From assembly GCA_905116865.2 (NCBI GenBank), contig CAJHNH020002568.1, forward strand, positions 38,643 through 102,642: a stretch of 64,000 bases of DNA, in the 5' to 3' direction. How positions within the stretch are numbered: position 1 is the stretch's first letter; the number at the start of each line of letters is the position of its first letter. The position numbers and the translations under genes were made by a program. The notes beneath the pieces were generated by a model that ran no database searches, was not told where the DNA came from, and worked only from the letters and a program-made list of their open reading frames with translations. The stretch comes from Candidula unifasciata (lineage: Eukaryota > Mollusca > Gastropoda > Stylommatophora > Geomitridae). Below, piece after piece: positions 55,996 through 64,000 of the stretch.

Positions 55996-57179
55996 TCCAA
56001 GTCCTTTTGAGAAAAAAAAAATGAAAAGGTCGACGACTTTCAGACTGCTGCTAGCTAGCCGAGGCTGTAACAGTCTCCGCCTATCTTTGTGGTCTCGGTT
56101 ATTTGCGGAACTTTCGTGACTAATTTCAAGTATTGGCGCCATTTCTGGGCTTGATGCTTCCATCCTTTTCCGACCGCTCGTCCTGCACCCTGTTGTTACT
56201 TGTACATGACTTTCCTCTTCTTATTTGGTGTTTCCTGTTTGTTTTGTCTCCCATTGATTCGGCAAGGCGTATTTCGTAGGGGAGCGAGCTTTCGTACACA
56301 ACGTCCTACTGACAACCATCTATATTTTTTTAAATTTTGAGTATTTTACTTTGCCAAAAAGTACTGAAAACAGTTTTTGATTTTCGATAGTTCCGAAATG
56401 TGAAAATATTTCACGTGTGACCATAATGGTCTTATAGTTGTCTTCTTGTAATAAGTACGGGCTAGTCATGTCGTGGATATGTGTGTGAAATGTTATATGG
56501 AGCCGGGTCTAATCGTCATTTGTTAGTGTGTGATCCGGTTGGTCGGTTTGGGTTGACAGCTAAGCTTCGGTGTACGTAAATACCATATACTCGGAGCATC
56601 CAACTCACGCTTTGAGGTCCAAATGTTCGGCTATGAGAATTACTAAATCATATTGTGTAACGAACTCAAGTGCTCTCTGTGGGAATGGGGTGGGGATTGA
56701 ACTCATAGTGCATCTGAAAGAAGTAGGGAAGGGTGATGGGAAAGGGGGCGGAAGGCCATTCAGTCCTTTCTCATCGTTGCCGTCTTGCTGGATTCTAGCA
56801 TGGTCTTTAGGCGGGATTATGTGTATCCCGTTACCAACCTTTGCTATCATCCCAATGTTGGGGTGGTATTGGTGGTTATGTGTTCTAGTCCTGTCAGTAT
56901 CGATTCACTTGTTTTCCCTATTTGCTGTAAGTCATATCTTGTTGTGAGCTGCATCGGTCATAGTTATGTTGTATGCATAATGTGGAATGGGATGGTTTTG
57001 AGTATGAACCCCTGGGGTACATGGACGCACACAACTAAGTGTTTGCGTACATGCACTCGAGCATTCATACACGCAGACAGCACTACGTGTGTGCGCTTCC
57101 TTTCATACTTATCCGTGTATGCATACCTATTTGACATTTCGAACACATGTATACTTTTTCATATGTGTCAGCCAATGCC
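55996..57179 (-). mobile_element. 5'-truncated I-like copy (3' UTR only), inverted
   Basis: 1,184 bases matching 29138-30317 in reverse. It is flanked by exact 11-bp repeats ACTTTGCCAGG at 55985-55995 and 57180-57190. Its plus-strand left edge (TCCAAGTCCTTTTGAG) is the reversed GGACTT tail. This copy proves that the 3' region after 28512 belongs to the I-like element. Confidence 0.88.
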
Positions 57180-57190
57180 ACTTTGCCAGG

Positions 57191-58620
57191 TTTTGCTAGT
57201 GGACTTAAAAAGCCATGAAGTCAGATTTTAAGATCAGTTTATTGGCGGATGCTGTTGTTATTCAAGATGATCCTAGCACGCTGGCGGCAGCTTGTCAGTG
57301 TCTTTATATTGAAAGCAATTAGCTCCAGGTTCGTTATTGTGAGCTTTTCTGATGATGTTAATTTTATTTCAGCACCTGTAACTATAAGGTCATCTTCAAT
57401 ATCTTCGGCATCAGCACATGTCACTGTGAGCATGTTCGTTGTGGTCAAACGTGTGGAGGTATCTTGCGTGCCGGTCTGCTTTATATATCTGTCAGGCAAA
57501 GCTTTCCGTTTGTTCTCATCTGACCTGTTCCATGTTTCGTCTTCACTGCGAACAATTCCTATACTTCGACGAGAATTTGCCAAGGCAATTTTTCATACAT
57601 TTTGACCCCAAAAAAATATTTCCAGTTATGGATTTTGGTTTCCTAAACAATATACTTGCGGGATGAAGTTGCAGTATGCATAATCTGCTTGCTATTCTCT
57701 TGTAGACCTGAGGGAGAGTCGGTGGATTTCTTTGCTTTTCTAAAGGGCTGGACAGTTCGCCTTTTAAGTGTCCACGCTGACTCTACCTCCTCGTTCTAAT
57801 ACAATGGTTGGTTCAGCTCTCTCTTTTTATTCAGCATGTTTTTTTTTTTTTTTTTTCTGTTTTTTTTTAAAAATAACTGGGGCTTTCTGCATTTTGTTTC
57901 TGGAGTCGTATATTTACCAGGTGTGCTTGAAAACGTTTGAGATTGTTCTGTGCTGAGTAATTACACCCTTTTTTATTTACCTGACCCAGAGGTAGCTGTC
58001 TCTGTCATGGTCACCAAGGTTACACCAACTGCAGCACAGAGTGAGGGCAGAAGACATCAAGGCCAAATCAAGCACACTGTCCTCATCCACTGGTCGCTGG
58101 GCCATCCTTGTTGATCTACCACCACGGAGGTAGACTAGGTCCAAGCTGCCATCACATCCTATAAGTTTTTCCCTTAGTGAAAATGTTGCCCCATAAATGG
58201 CTTTTAGCGTTGAGGTCCTCGCAACAACAACAAAAATCCATTCAGCTGATCTGATTTCCTGAAGACACTTATTTTTCATTGTTTAATGTAGTGTTGCATA
58301 CCTGTTCATTCACAAGAATGGATTGACTGCATGTATCATAATAGCCTGTAGCTGGAGACAGTATCCTGCCATCTGGACATGTTGACTTCGTGTGTCTCAG
58401 TATTTTCTCTAATGAGGATAGCCTGTCCCTGGTGTACTCTGATGTAGAACGTTTGAAACTACGCGAGTTTCAGCACGCTATCCTTCAGGTGTGTTTCCTG
58501 CAACTCAACCATATCAGCGCTGTATAATAGTTTGTCAAGCGTAGGACGTCGTTGTTTGACACTGGCACAGATCCAGCAAAGAATGGGGACAAGCTTCTGA
58601 GCTAACTTACCCGAGTGGTG
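57191..58620 (-). pseudogene. J1 element remnant: endonuclease and linker
   Basis: Minus strand from 58620: LCWICASVKQRRPTLDKLL, then SADMVELQETHLKDSVLKL (catalytic Q-E kept) and FYIRVHQGQAILI (58600-58420). Further down are FSLREKLIGCDGSLDLVYLR, GRSTRMAQRPVDEDSVLDLA and a CNLGDHDRDSYL segment (58200-57990). Linker 57583-57239: ENKRKALPDRYIKQTGTQDT, EDIEDDLIVTGAEIKL and ELIAFNIKTLTSCRQRARI. The RT proper is cut off at the 57180 boundary. It has the best J1 endonuclease N-terminus in the window. Confidence 0.72.
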
Positions 58621-59073
58621 CGTGTTTGTTTTCCTTTTTGATTATTGTTGTGGGGCTTTTGGTGTCTTCTGCGCCTTTCCTTTTTTTTTTCCGTGTACAC
58701 AATTGTTTAACGACATGGTAGCTATCGAGAAGGACCTCAACTTAATCGCACGAACTCCGTGGCAAAAGCGAATATCCTGGATTGCCATGTTTGCAATCGG
58801 CGGAAGTACGTATCGATGTCACAGCTGCAGCCACGCCGTACGCCAATCGTAAACATATGCAGCACACATTGATTACACAGCGTGTAAACAGATCAGCTGC
58901 CCCATGGTATCATCATTTAAATAAAAAGTCTTTATGTTTTTAATCAGTTGCTAACGTCTTTTAAAGAGACAAAATCCAGCAAAAATTAACATCAACACGG
59001 GCTCAAAACAACAGTCCAACTGCACTTGGCCATGCTGGAAAACGCAAGTCCATAGTAAAGAGAGAGGAGTATG
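58621..59073. repeat. Non-coding repeat (J1 5' region and block X head)
   Basis: Matches 50251-50560 and 33231-33640. No gene is visible. Confidence 0.5.
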
Positions 59074-59403
59074 TCAAGAACGTCTTATAACAGGGGTGTA
59101 TAGATTGTGCCCTGTTCTAAGGCGTAAAATATTTATATGCTCTAGACTGTCCATAGTATGGTGATCGTCTTGTGCCAGTTTTGGTGCCTTCCGAGCTGAT
59201 TTGAATATTCTCTTCTTCTGTTGATAAGAGACTGGTACGCCAGGTTGTTCTTTAGGTGCACCTTCCTTAACAAGTTTATGTCTTTCTTTTCCGGGAACTC
59301 CACAGTGAGACGGTATCCGCTGCATAAATACCCTTTACCGGCAGCTTAGTTCAGAGAGTAGTGCACGTATAGCTGGTAATTGTCCAGACTGGAGTGCCTG
59401 AAG
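59074..59403 (-). pseudogene. RNase H remnant (RNH-m), C-terminal part, split by Tigger
   Basis: Minus strand: QRIPSHCGVPGKERHKLVKE, then QPGVPVSYQQKKRIFKSARK and HINILRLRTGHN. The I-P-S-H-C-G-V-P-G-x-E motif is almost perfect here, though the catalytic Asp of the A-D pair is lost. The N-terminal part continues at 60671, beyond the Tigger element. Confidence 0.75.
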
Positions 59404-59629
59404 TACAGTGAAACCTCGCTTAACGAGCATAATTCGTCCCAGAATCATACTCGTTAAGAGAAACACTCGTAATGTGAAACAATTTTTCTCATATAAATAA
59501 TGTAAAATACGATAATGCGTTCCATGTCGCAACAAATACTCCCTAAATTCTATGTACAACGTTTATTCAAAGAAAATTATCTACTTATTGTTAAGGAGAG
59601 TGAATTATCTCTGTCTTTTCTTTCACCGT

Positions 59630-59930
59630 GGAACGAACCCACCTGAAATGCGAATTCGATTTGCAAAAAATCATTAGAAGGAGACAATCATTATTTTTCG
59701 GCCATGTTATGAGAAGAGGGAAAATAGAACATGTTGTGACCACTGGAAAGATATGTGGAAGGAGGGATAGAGGAAGACAACGAGAGACGATACTTGACAG
59801 TCTTGTTGCATGGCATGGAGGTGTGTCGGCACACGAACTCATACATGCGGCAGGAGATGGCAGATTATGGAGAGGCATGATCGCCAACACCAGTCGGCAA
59901 GGCACCTGATTATGATGATGGTGATGATGC
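59630..59930 (+). mobile_element. 5'-truncated non-LTR 3' end inside Tigger
   Basis: Plus-strand frame 59628-59909: RRRQSLFFGHVMRRGKIEHV, TTGKICGRR, GRQRETILDSL and MIANTSRQGT stop. It matches the C-terminus of a family common in molluscs (F-F-G-H-V-M-R-R, G-x-R-x-R-G-R-Q-R-E). A (GATGATG)n-like tail at 59909-59930 marks the 3' end. It is uninterrupted over about 90 codons and therefore young. Confidence 0.82.
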
Positions 59931-59934
59931 AGCA

Positions 59935-60400
59935 AGTAACCTTCAGAATCTACGAGCTTTTTAAAATCACCGACGAAGTTCTCTGCTGCTTGTGTGTCGA
60001 AACTTGCTGCTTTACCGTGCCTCACAACGCTGTGGATGCCGGTTCTCCTCTTGAACTTCTCATACCACCCACGGCTTCTTTTTTGGCCGTTAATGATCCT
60101 GGCGTCTTCTTAACGAGGTCGGCAAAATCATTTTCGCCTTCTCACAAATGATGTTCTCGATAATAGTGTCACCTTGCAATTGCTTTTACTTAATCCATAT
60201 GAGAAGCAACCTGTCAGCATCGTCGAGAATACGTAACCGTTGCGCAGATATTCTTGTGACTCTCTGTGAAGCAAATATCTCCTTAATCTTGTCCTTGTTC
60301 TTGGAATAGTGCAAATCGTTAATGTAGACAGATTGTATGTGTGTGCTAGATCAGCCGTGTTTACACTCGTCCTCGCTTTTCATTGATTTGATGCTTCGTT
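59935..60400 (-). pseudogene. Tigger transposase, DNA-binding domain remnant
   Basis: Minus strand: a degraded T-V-x-x-I-L-K-N-K-D-K-I helix near 60300, then RITRISAQ-type and LRILDDADRLLLIWIK near 60200. NIICEKA follows near 60140, then RSRGWYEKFKRRTGIHSVVR and FVGDFKKLVDSEGYLL (60090-59940). The S-x-G-W-x-x-x-F-x-x-R-x-x-I pattern is the second CENP-B-type helix-turn-helix. The DDE catalytic domain is missing, apparently removed around the internal insertion. Confidence 0.75.
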
Positions 60401-60670
60401 TCTATGGTTATTTTTATTCTCTTATGGTTGTTTTCTTACGCCTTTTTCTTAGTTGACATTTTTGCAAGCGTTTATTAAACTTTTCACACACACAAAATTA
60501 CAAATCTTTTTTTCTAATTATATTTCTAATAATTAATTCAATATACCACTATCCTCTCCACTCGGTATGCGAAACGTCGCTCGTTAAGCAAGTCATTCTT
60601 TTACAATTTGTTTTGCTCGTTTTGCGAATTACTCGTATGAGAGGTGCTCGTTAAGCGAGGTTCTACTGTA

Positions 60671-61060
60671 CCGCTTTTGCATCTGTCAGAAATAAAACTG
60701 TAAAATATGCCCGTGATTTAGAAATTTCTATGCTGCTGTATTGATGGCTTGAACTTTTACATCGTAGTTGTGAACAGTGCTTTCCTGTTGGTATTTTGAC
60801 TATATCCCTAGTATTATTAAGTTGCGAGAAGACGACTGAGTCAGAGATGATTATTCGCAGCACGCAAATACATGTTGTGACTGCAACTGCCTCATAAAAC
60901 ATGCTGAGAGAAACGTTTAGAAAGATCTGCACCGTGCATATTGGCACTCATCGTTCACAGGTCTAAGGAACTTAGCATCTTTTATACATTTTTTCCAGGG
61001 TATGCAAGTTCTTGGGAAACGAAAAAGCGGACTTAACCAGTGATTCATGTATGCATGACA
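60671..61060. pseudogene. RNase H remnants: end of RNH-m (minus) and start of RNH-p (plus)
   Basis: 60947-60671 minus: VTTCICVL, NNTRDIVKIPTGKHCSQLRC and SRAYFTVLFLTDAKAVQ, the first half of RNase H. From about 60850 the plus strand carries the RNH-p start, heavily degraded. Confidence 0.65.
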
Positions 61061-61959
61061 AGTTAAATATTTTCAAGATCCTTATATGTGAGCGAACAGT
61101 GCGGACAGACAGTTCTGTTATTTCGATCTGAATATAATTTTGCAACAAAGAGTAGACAGAGGATCAGGCGAACACTCCACATTCAGAAGAAAGGAGAGAC
61201 GGACATACATTTAGACTGCAACTTGTGCCATCTGAGTTAGATCTCCTCTTCATTGGCTGCTGAAGATAGGGACATAACTCTTTATGGAATATTATGATGT
61301 ACTGTGATGCCAGTTCTTAAAATTCAGCTTAAATCGACCTATTCTGAAACTGGATGTTGTTTTATTACACGCCAAACTTTGCAGTACTTATTGTCATTTA
61401 ATTGCTTCTGTAATGAATTCCTATGCACTCATTGGATTGTTTTGTAATTGTCATGAATCAGTTCTTGAATATCTGAATCTACATCGCTCATTAGCGAGTC
61501 CCTGCACTAATTCGAAGTATACTTGTTTGTTGCTCTGACTTTCTGGCTAAATCCTTTCCTCGCCCAATATTTTCAGCTATGCAAACCTGTCTAATTGTGT
61601 CTTCAGTTGACACTATTCCAGACATTCCTCTTTTGAACATGTCATCCATAGCGATATTTAGGTGTTTCGTGTCTACCGCTACTCAACATATGAATCTTCT
61701 TGCAGTATTTTGAGCCTGTTTGTAGCACTCAGCAGTTTAATTATATTTTACATAATTACTTCTGGAGGAATCACCTCCATTTCTTTATTCCGCATTCGGT
61801 CAAATATCACCTGCCACTTCGAAATGGTGTGCATATCAAGTCAATAATTAATCACCAAGATGATGATTAAGAGATAGGGAGGCACACACACAGTAATTTT
61901 TTTATTGTTTTCTTTTTTCTACAGTTCTTAGTATGTATCAGGTTATAAACAATAATGTT
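61061..61959. repeat. Block X tail
   Basis: Non-coding, matching 34440-35140 plus 35600-35780. It shows the uninterrupted target of the family G insertion near 61780. Confidence 0.6.
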
Positions 61960-62744
61960 TAATCCACTCCGATAAGGACAACATTTACACATCCATGATT
62001 GGCACTTTGTACATCGTAGTGGAGGACGGGCCTCGATTTCTTCTACTTTGTTTTTTAGTTCACCACAGAGGAAGTCCTTAGGTGGGACCCAGTCACCTAA
62101 CCTTCCAAGACTGAGCGATAAGAAGACTATTTTAATACCTCCTCTTTCCAATACCTAGGTCTTTGTGATCTTGTCCTGTCACTTAATGCCAAGTATCATT
62201 CTCAGGAATCGCATGTGAAAGCTATTAAGCCATTTCTTTTGGTGCGAATCAGCTAAGTTTCAATGCTATAAAGCAGAGTGCTGCCAAGCCTGACAATCAG
62301 GAGTTTTTGTTCTAATCGTGAGCTTTCTGTTCCCCAAACTCCTTTTCTATTTCTGCTCGTATTGTCAAATGTTCAACTGTCTCCAGCTCTTCAACATCAA
62401 TATAGACAGCATGTCTACCATTAACACCTTGCAACATAATTTTCGTCTAATTTTTGTTGATTTTTTGTCCAAAATCACATGTGGCAACAAATGATGACAC
62501 TTATCATTTCAGCGCATTTTCTGAGTGGGTGGTAATTGCTGCATCATCTGCAAACAGCAGTTCTCTGATAAGCACCTTTCTTATCCCGGTTTTGGCGTTC
62601 AGCCTACAAGCATTGTTAAGGTTGCCGTCCTGATCCAAAAGACATTTGTCAAAATAAGTTAAATGTATATCTAAATAGGGAAGCAACTAGTACACCTTCC
62701 TGCTTCACTCCATTGTTAATTACAAAGCTAGATGTCATTTGCAA
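61960..62744 (-). pseudogene. Family L reverse transcriptase, motif B to C-terminal region
   Basis: From 62744 down on the minus strand: SFVINNGVKQEGVLVASLF (motif B region; the V-K-Q-G-C-V of the family has an extra residue), then IRKVLIRELLFADDAAITTH at about 62590-62520. The L-F-A-D-D catalytic motif is intact here. The C-terminal block follows to 62000 (FLSLSLGRLGDWVPPKDFLC). Stops and frameshifts are present. Confidence 0.75.
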
Positions 62745-63040
62745 ACAGTAGCTAGACAGTGTATCAAATACTACTAGATCCAGGTATGTGGCAGCATTCA
62801 AAATGCTAGAAGTAGAGGTAATATATAGGAGGCATGTATGGAGCCATATCGCCAACTATTTAAAAAAAGCAACCCCCCACCCAGTCAACAAAAAAGACTT
62901 AGAATAGGGTGATTATTAATGACAAGAAGAAACGGCTAGATAGATGGATGAAACGTTATTCGAAGCTGTATTCTGAGGATACTAAACTAAATGAATGCCA
63001 GAAAGACGCTACCATTTTTCAACTATCTGGACACATTGTA
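62745..63040 (+). pseudogene. Family L linker fragment on the plus strand
   Basis: Plus strand: SNTTRSRYVAAFKMLEVEVI, then INDKKKRLDRWMKRYSKLYS (about 62895-62985). These match the minus-strand linker of the 43441-46412 copy (TFKMLEVLVI, KKKQLDRW). Two L fragments are thus joined head to head at about 62745. Confidence 0.62.
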
Positions 63041-64000
63041 AACATTTGTAAATTTAGGGAATGCTATTCATGAAGTGGTTTCGAAAAATTTTTAGATTTA
63101 GGGAATGCTTTTGATGAAGTGACTTCGCAACACCAGATTTCAATGAAAAGATGCATAAAAACAATCTCCTGGCAATCATGTGACAAGTTAACATATAATC
63201 AGAAAGATCACATTTTTGTAAATAATGGGAATGCATCGAACATGCAACAAGTTAGAAGCTACAGAGTAGCTGAGTGTCATACCGACCACTATCTGGTTAT
63301 TGCAAAATTAAAAAAAAATTAAGCTTAAGAGATGTTTCTTCACCAAGGTGCAAAGATCCGATCCAGAGTAAACAGAGAAAGATTACACGAAACTTTCAAA
63401 TCCAGAGATATTTGCAGATAAATTAAAACATGAAACTGAAAATTCACCAAATTGTTCAGTGTAGACATTGAACAAACATGGATGGATATTACGAATATAA
63501 TTCAAACCGCTGCAGAAAAAAAAAGTATGTGTGTGTCCACCATAAAAAGATAGAACAATTGGTTTGATAAAAATTGTGAAGACGCAGTTAGTAAGAAAAC
63601 AAAAATGTCAGGTAGATGTCACTAGTAACATACACAAATTAACGAACCGTAAAGAAGCTACAAATGTAGCTAGGCAGAAAAAGCTGGAATACATGAACAC
63701 CATTGTCATAACAACGAAAATAGACTGTTATTTTTTTTAAAGAACTGAGGCTGTTAAATGACGGCATCAACTCATGACATGTAGTTGAAAAGATCATGTT
63801 AGCAACATGATTGAAAAAAATCAGGAAACATGCAACAGATGAAATAAATTCTTTATGAATTGTTAAACTGTAAAACTCCACTAGAAAGGTATCCACGGGA
63901 AGAAATACCAATATGTGAACTAAATATTGAAGAGCCTGATTTTTAAGAAGTACTGTTTATTATAAGACGGCTTTAAAACAATAAAGCAGCTGGTGATGAT
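63041..64000 (+). pseudogene. Family R endonuclease end, linker and RT start
   Basis: An imperfect tandem duplication at about 63056-63130 (GGGAATGCT with GATGAAGTG/CATGAAGTG) precedes the remnant. TPDFNEKMHKN then follows near 63130. DHIFVNNGNASNMQQVRSYR and VAECHTDHYLVIAKLKKN (63200-63320) are the D-H-x-x-I and T-D-H-x-L-V catalytic motifs with Asp and His kept. A frameshifted AAEKK and W-F-D-K-N-C-E-D-A-V linker runs to 63600. N-N-K-A-A-G-D-D at 63975-64000 is the start of RT. It continues beyond the window. Confidence 0.75.

Larger units (their letters stand above)
59406..60668 (-). mobile_element. Tigger/pogo-type (TcMar) DNA transposon inserted in RNH-m
   Basis: Terminal inverted repeats CAGTGAAACCTCGCTTAACG at 59406 and CAGTAGAACCTCGCTTAACG (reverse complement, ending at 60668) are flanked by TA at 59404-59405 and 60669-60670. 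The RNase H remnant resumes on the other side in register. Pogo-type elements encode a CENP-B-like DNA-binding domain plus DDE transposase; here only the DNA-binding part remains. The interior is interrupted by a non-LTR fragment at about 59630-59930. Confidence 0.9.

Overview
The window is animal nuclear DNA (spliceless here, AT-rich, packed with decayed transposons and microsatellites). I find no convincing host gene, no rRNA, tRNA or snRNA gene and no prokaryotic feature. Almost every coding trace is a retrotransposon or DNA-transposon remnant. The mix is R2/Utopia-like elements with a restriction-like endonuclease, APE-type non-LTR elements with and without RNase H, ZBED5-type hAT, Tigger/pogo and tRNA-derived SINEs. 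It fits a lophotrochozoan, most simply a mollusc, but this is an inference from remembered family distributions and is not proven by the sequence.

I use working names for the families. RLE = R2/Utopia-like element (copies A, B, C). I-like = the 7.1-kb element with APE, RT and RNase H. J1 = another APE-RT element, always on the minus strand. L = APE-RT element with a C-terminal zinc finger, nearly always minus. R = RTE-like APE-RT, plus. G = RT fragments ending in (GAA)n or related tails. RNH-m and RNH-p = RNase H remnants on the minus and plus strand. Z = 1.4-kb insertion with 84-bp monomers. S1 and S2 = SINE-like families.

Layout. 1-1933: RNase H remnants and a (TA)n tract. 1934-7372: two RLE copies in head-to-tail tandem. 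7373-8500: the other half of the repeat they interrupted. 9099-10860: hAT with an S1 SINE inside. 10861-12132: L, R and J1 pieces. 12133-15567: RLE copy C. 15697-17074 and 21405-22830: two copies of Z in paralogous hAT tails. 17345-21060: L, R, J1 and RNase H pieces. 23170-30317: the I-like element inside an L remnant, with a target-site duplication. 30318-37150: L, R, J1, RNase H, G and L pieces. 37195-38030: R. 38031-40268: mostly unrecognised DNA with one S2. 40269-43440: RNase H pieces and a 675-bp GAA array. 43441-48120: L, G and R reverse transcriptase remnants. 48415-52300: J1 and RNase H block. 52361-57179: S2, an unclassified insertion, a second hAT and a truncated I-like copy. 57191-63030: J1, RNase H remnants split by a Tigger, then L. 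63041-64000: R.

The same order of pieces (hAT tail, L, R, J1, RNase H block) recurs several times, so much of the window grew by duplication of an already mosaic cassette. This provides paralogous empty sites for several insertions, so boundaries, target-site duplications and relative ages can be read directly. The most complete and youngest-looking coding unit is RLE copy A, open over about 1,100 codons apart from one single-base insertion; neighbouring copy B has the frame intact at that point.
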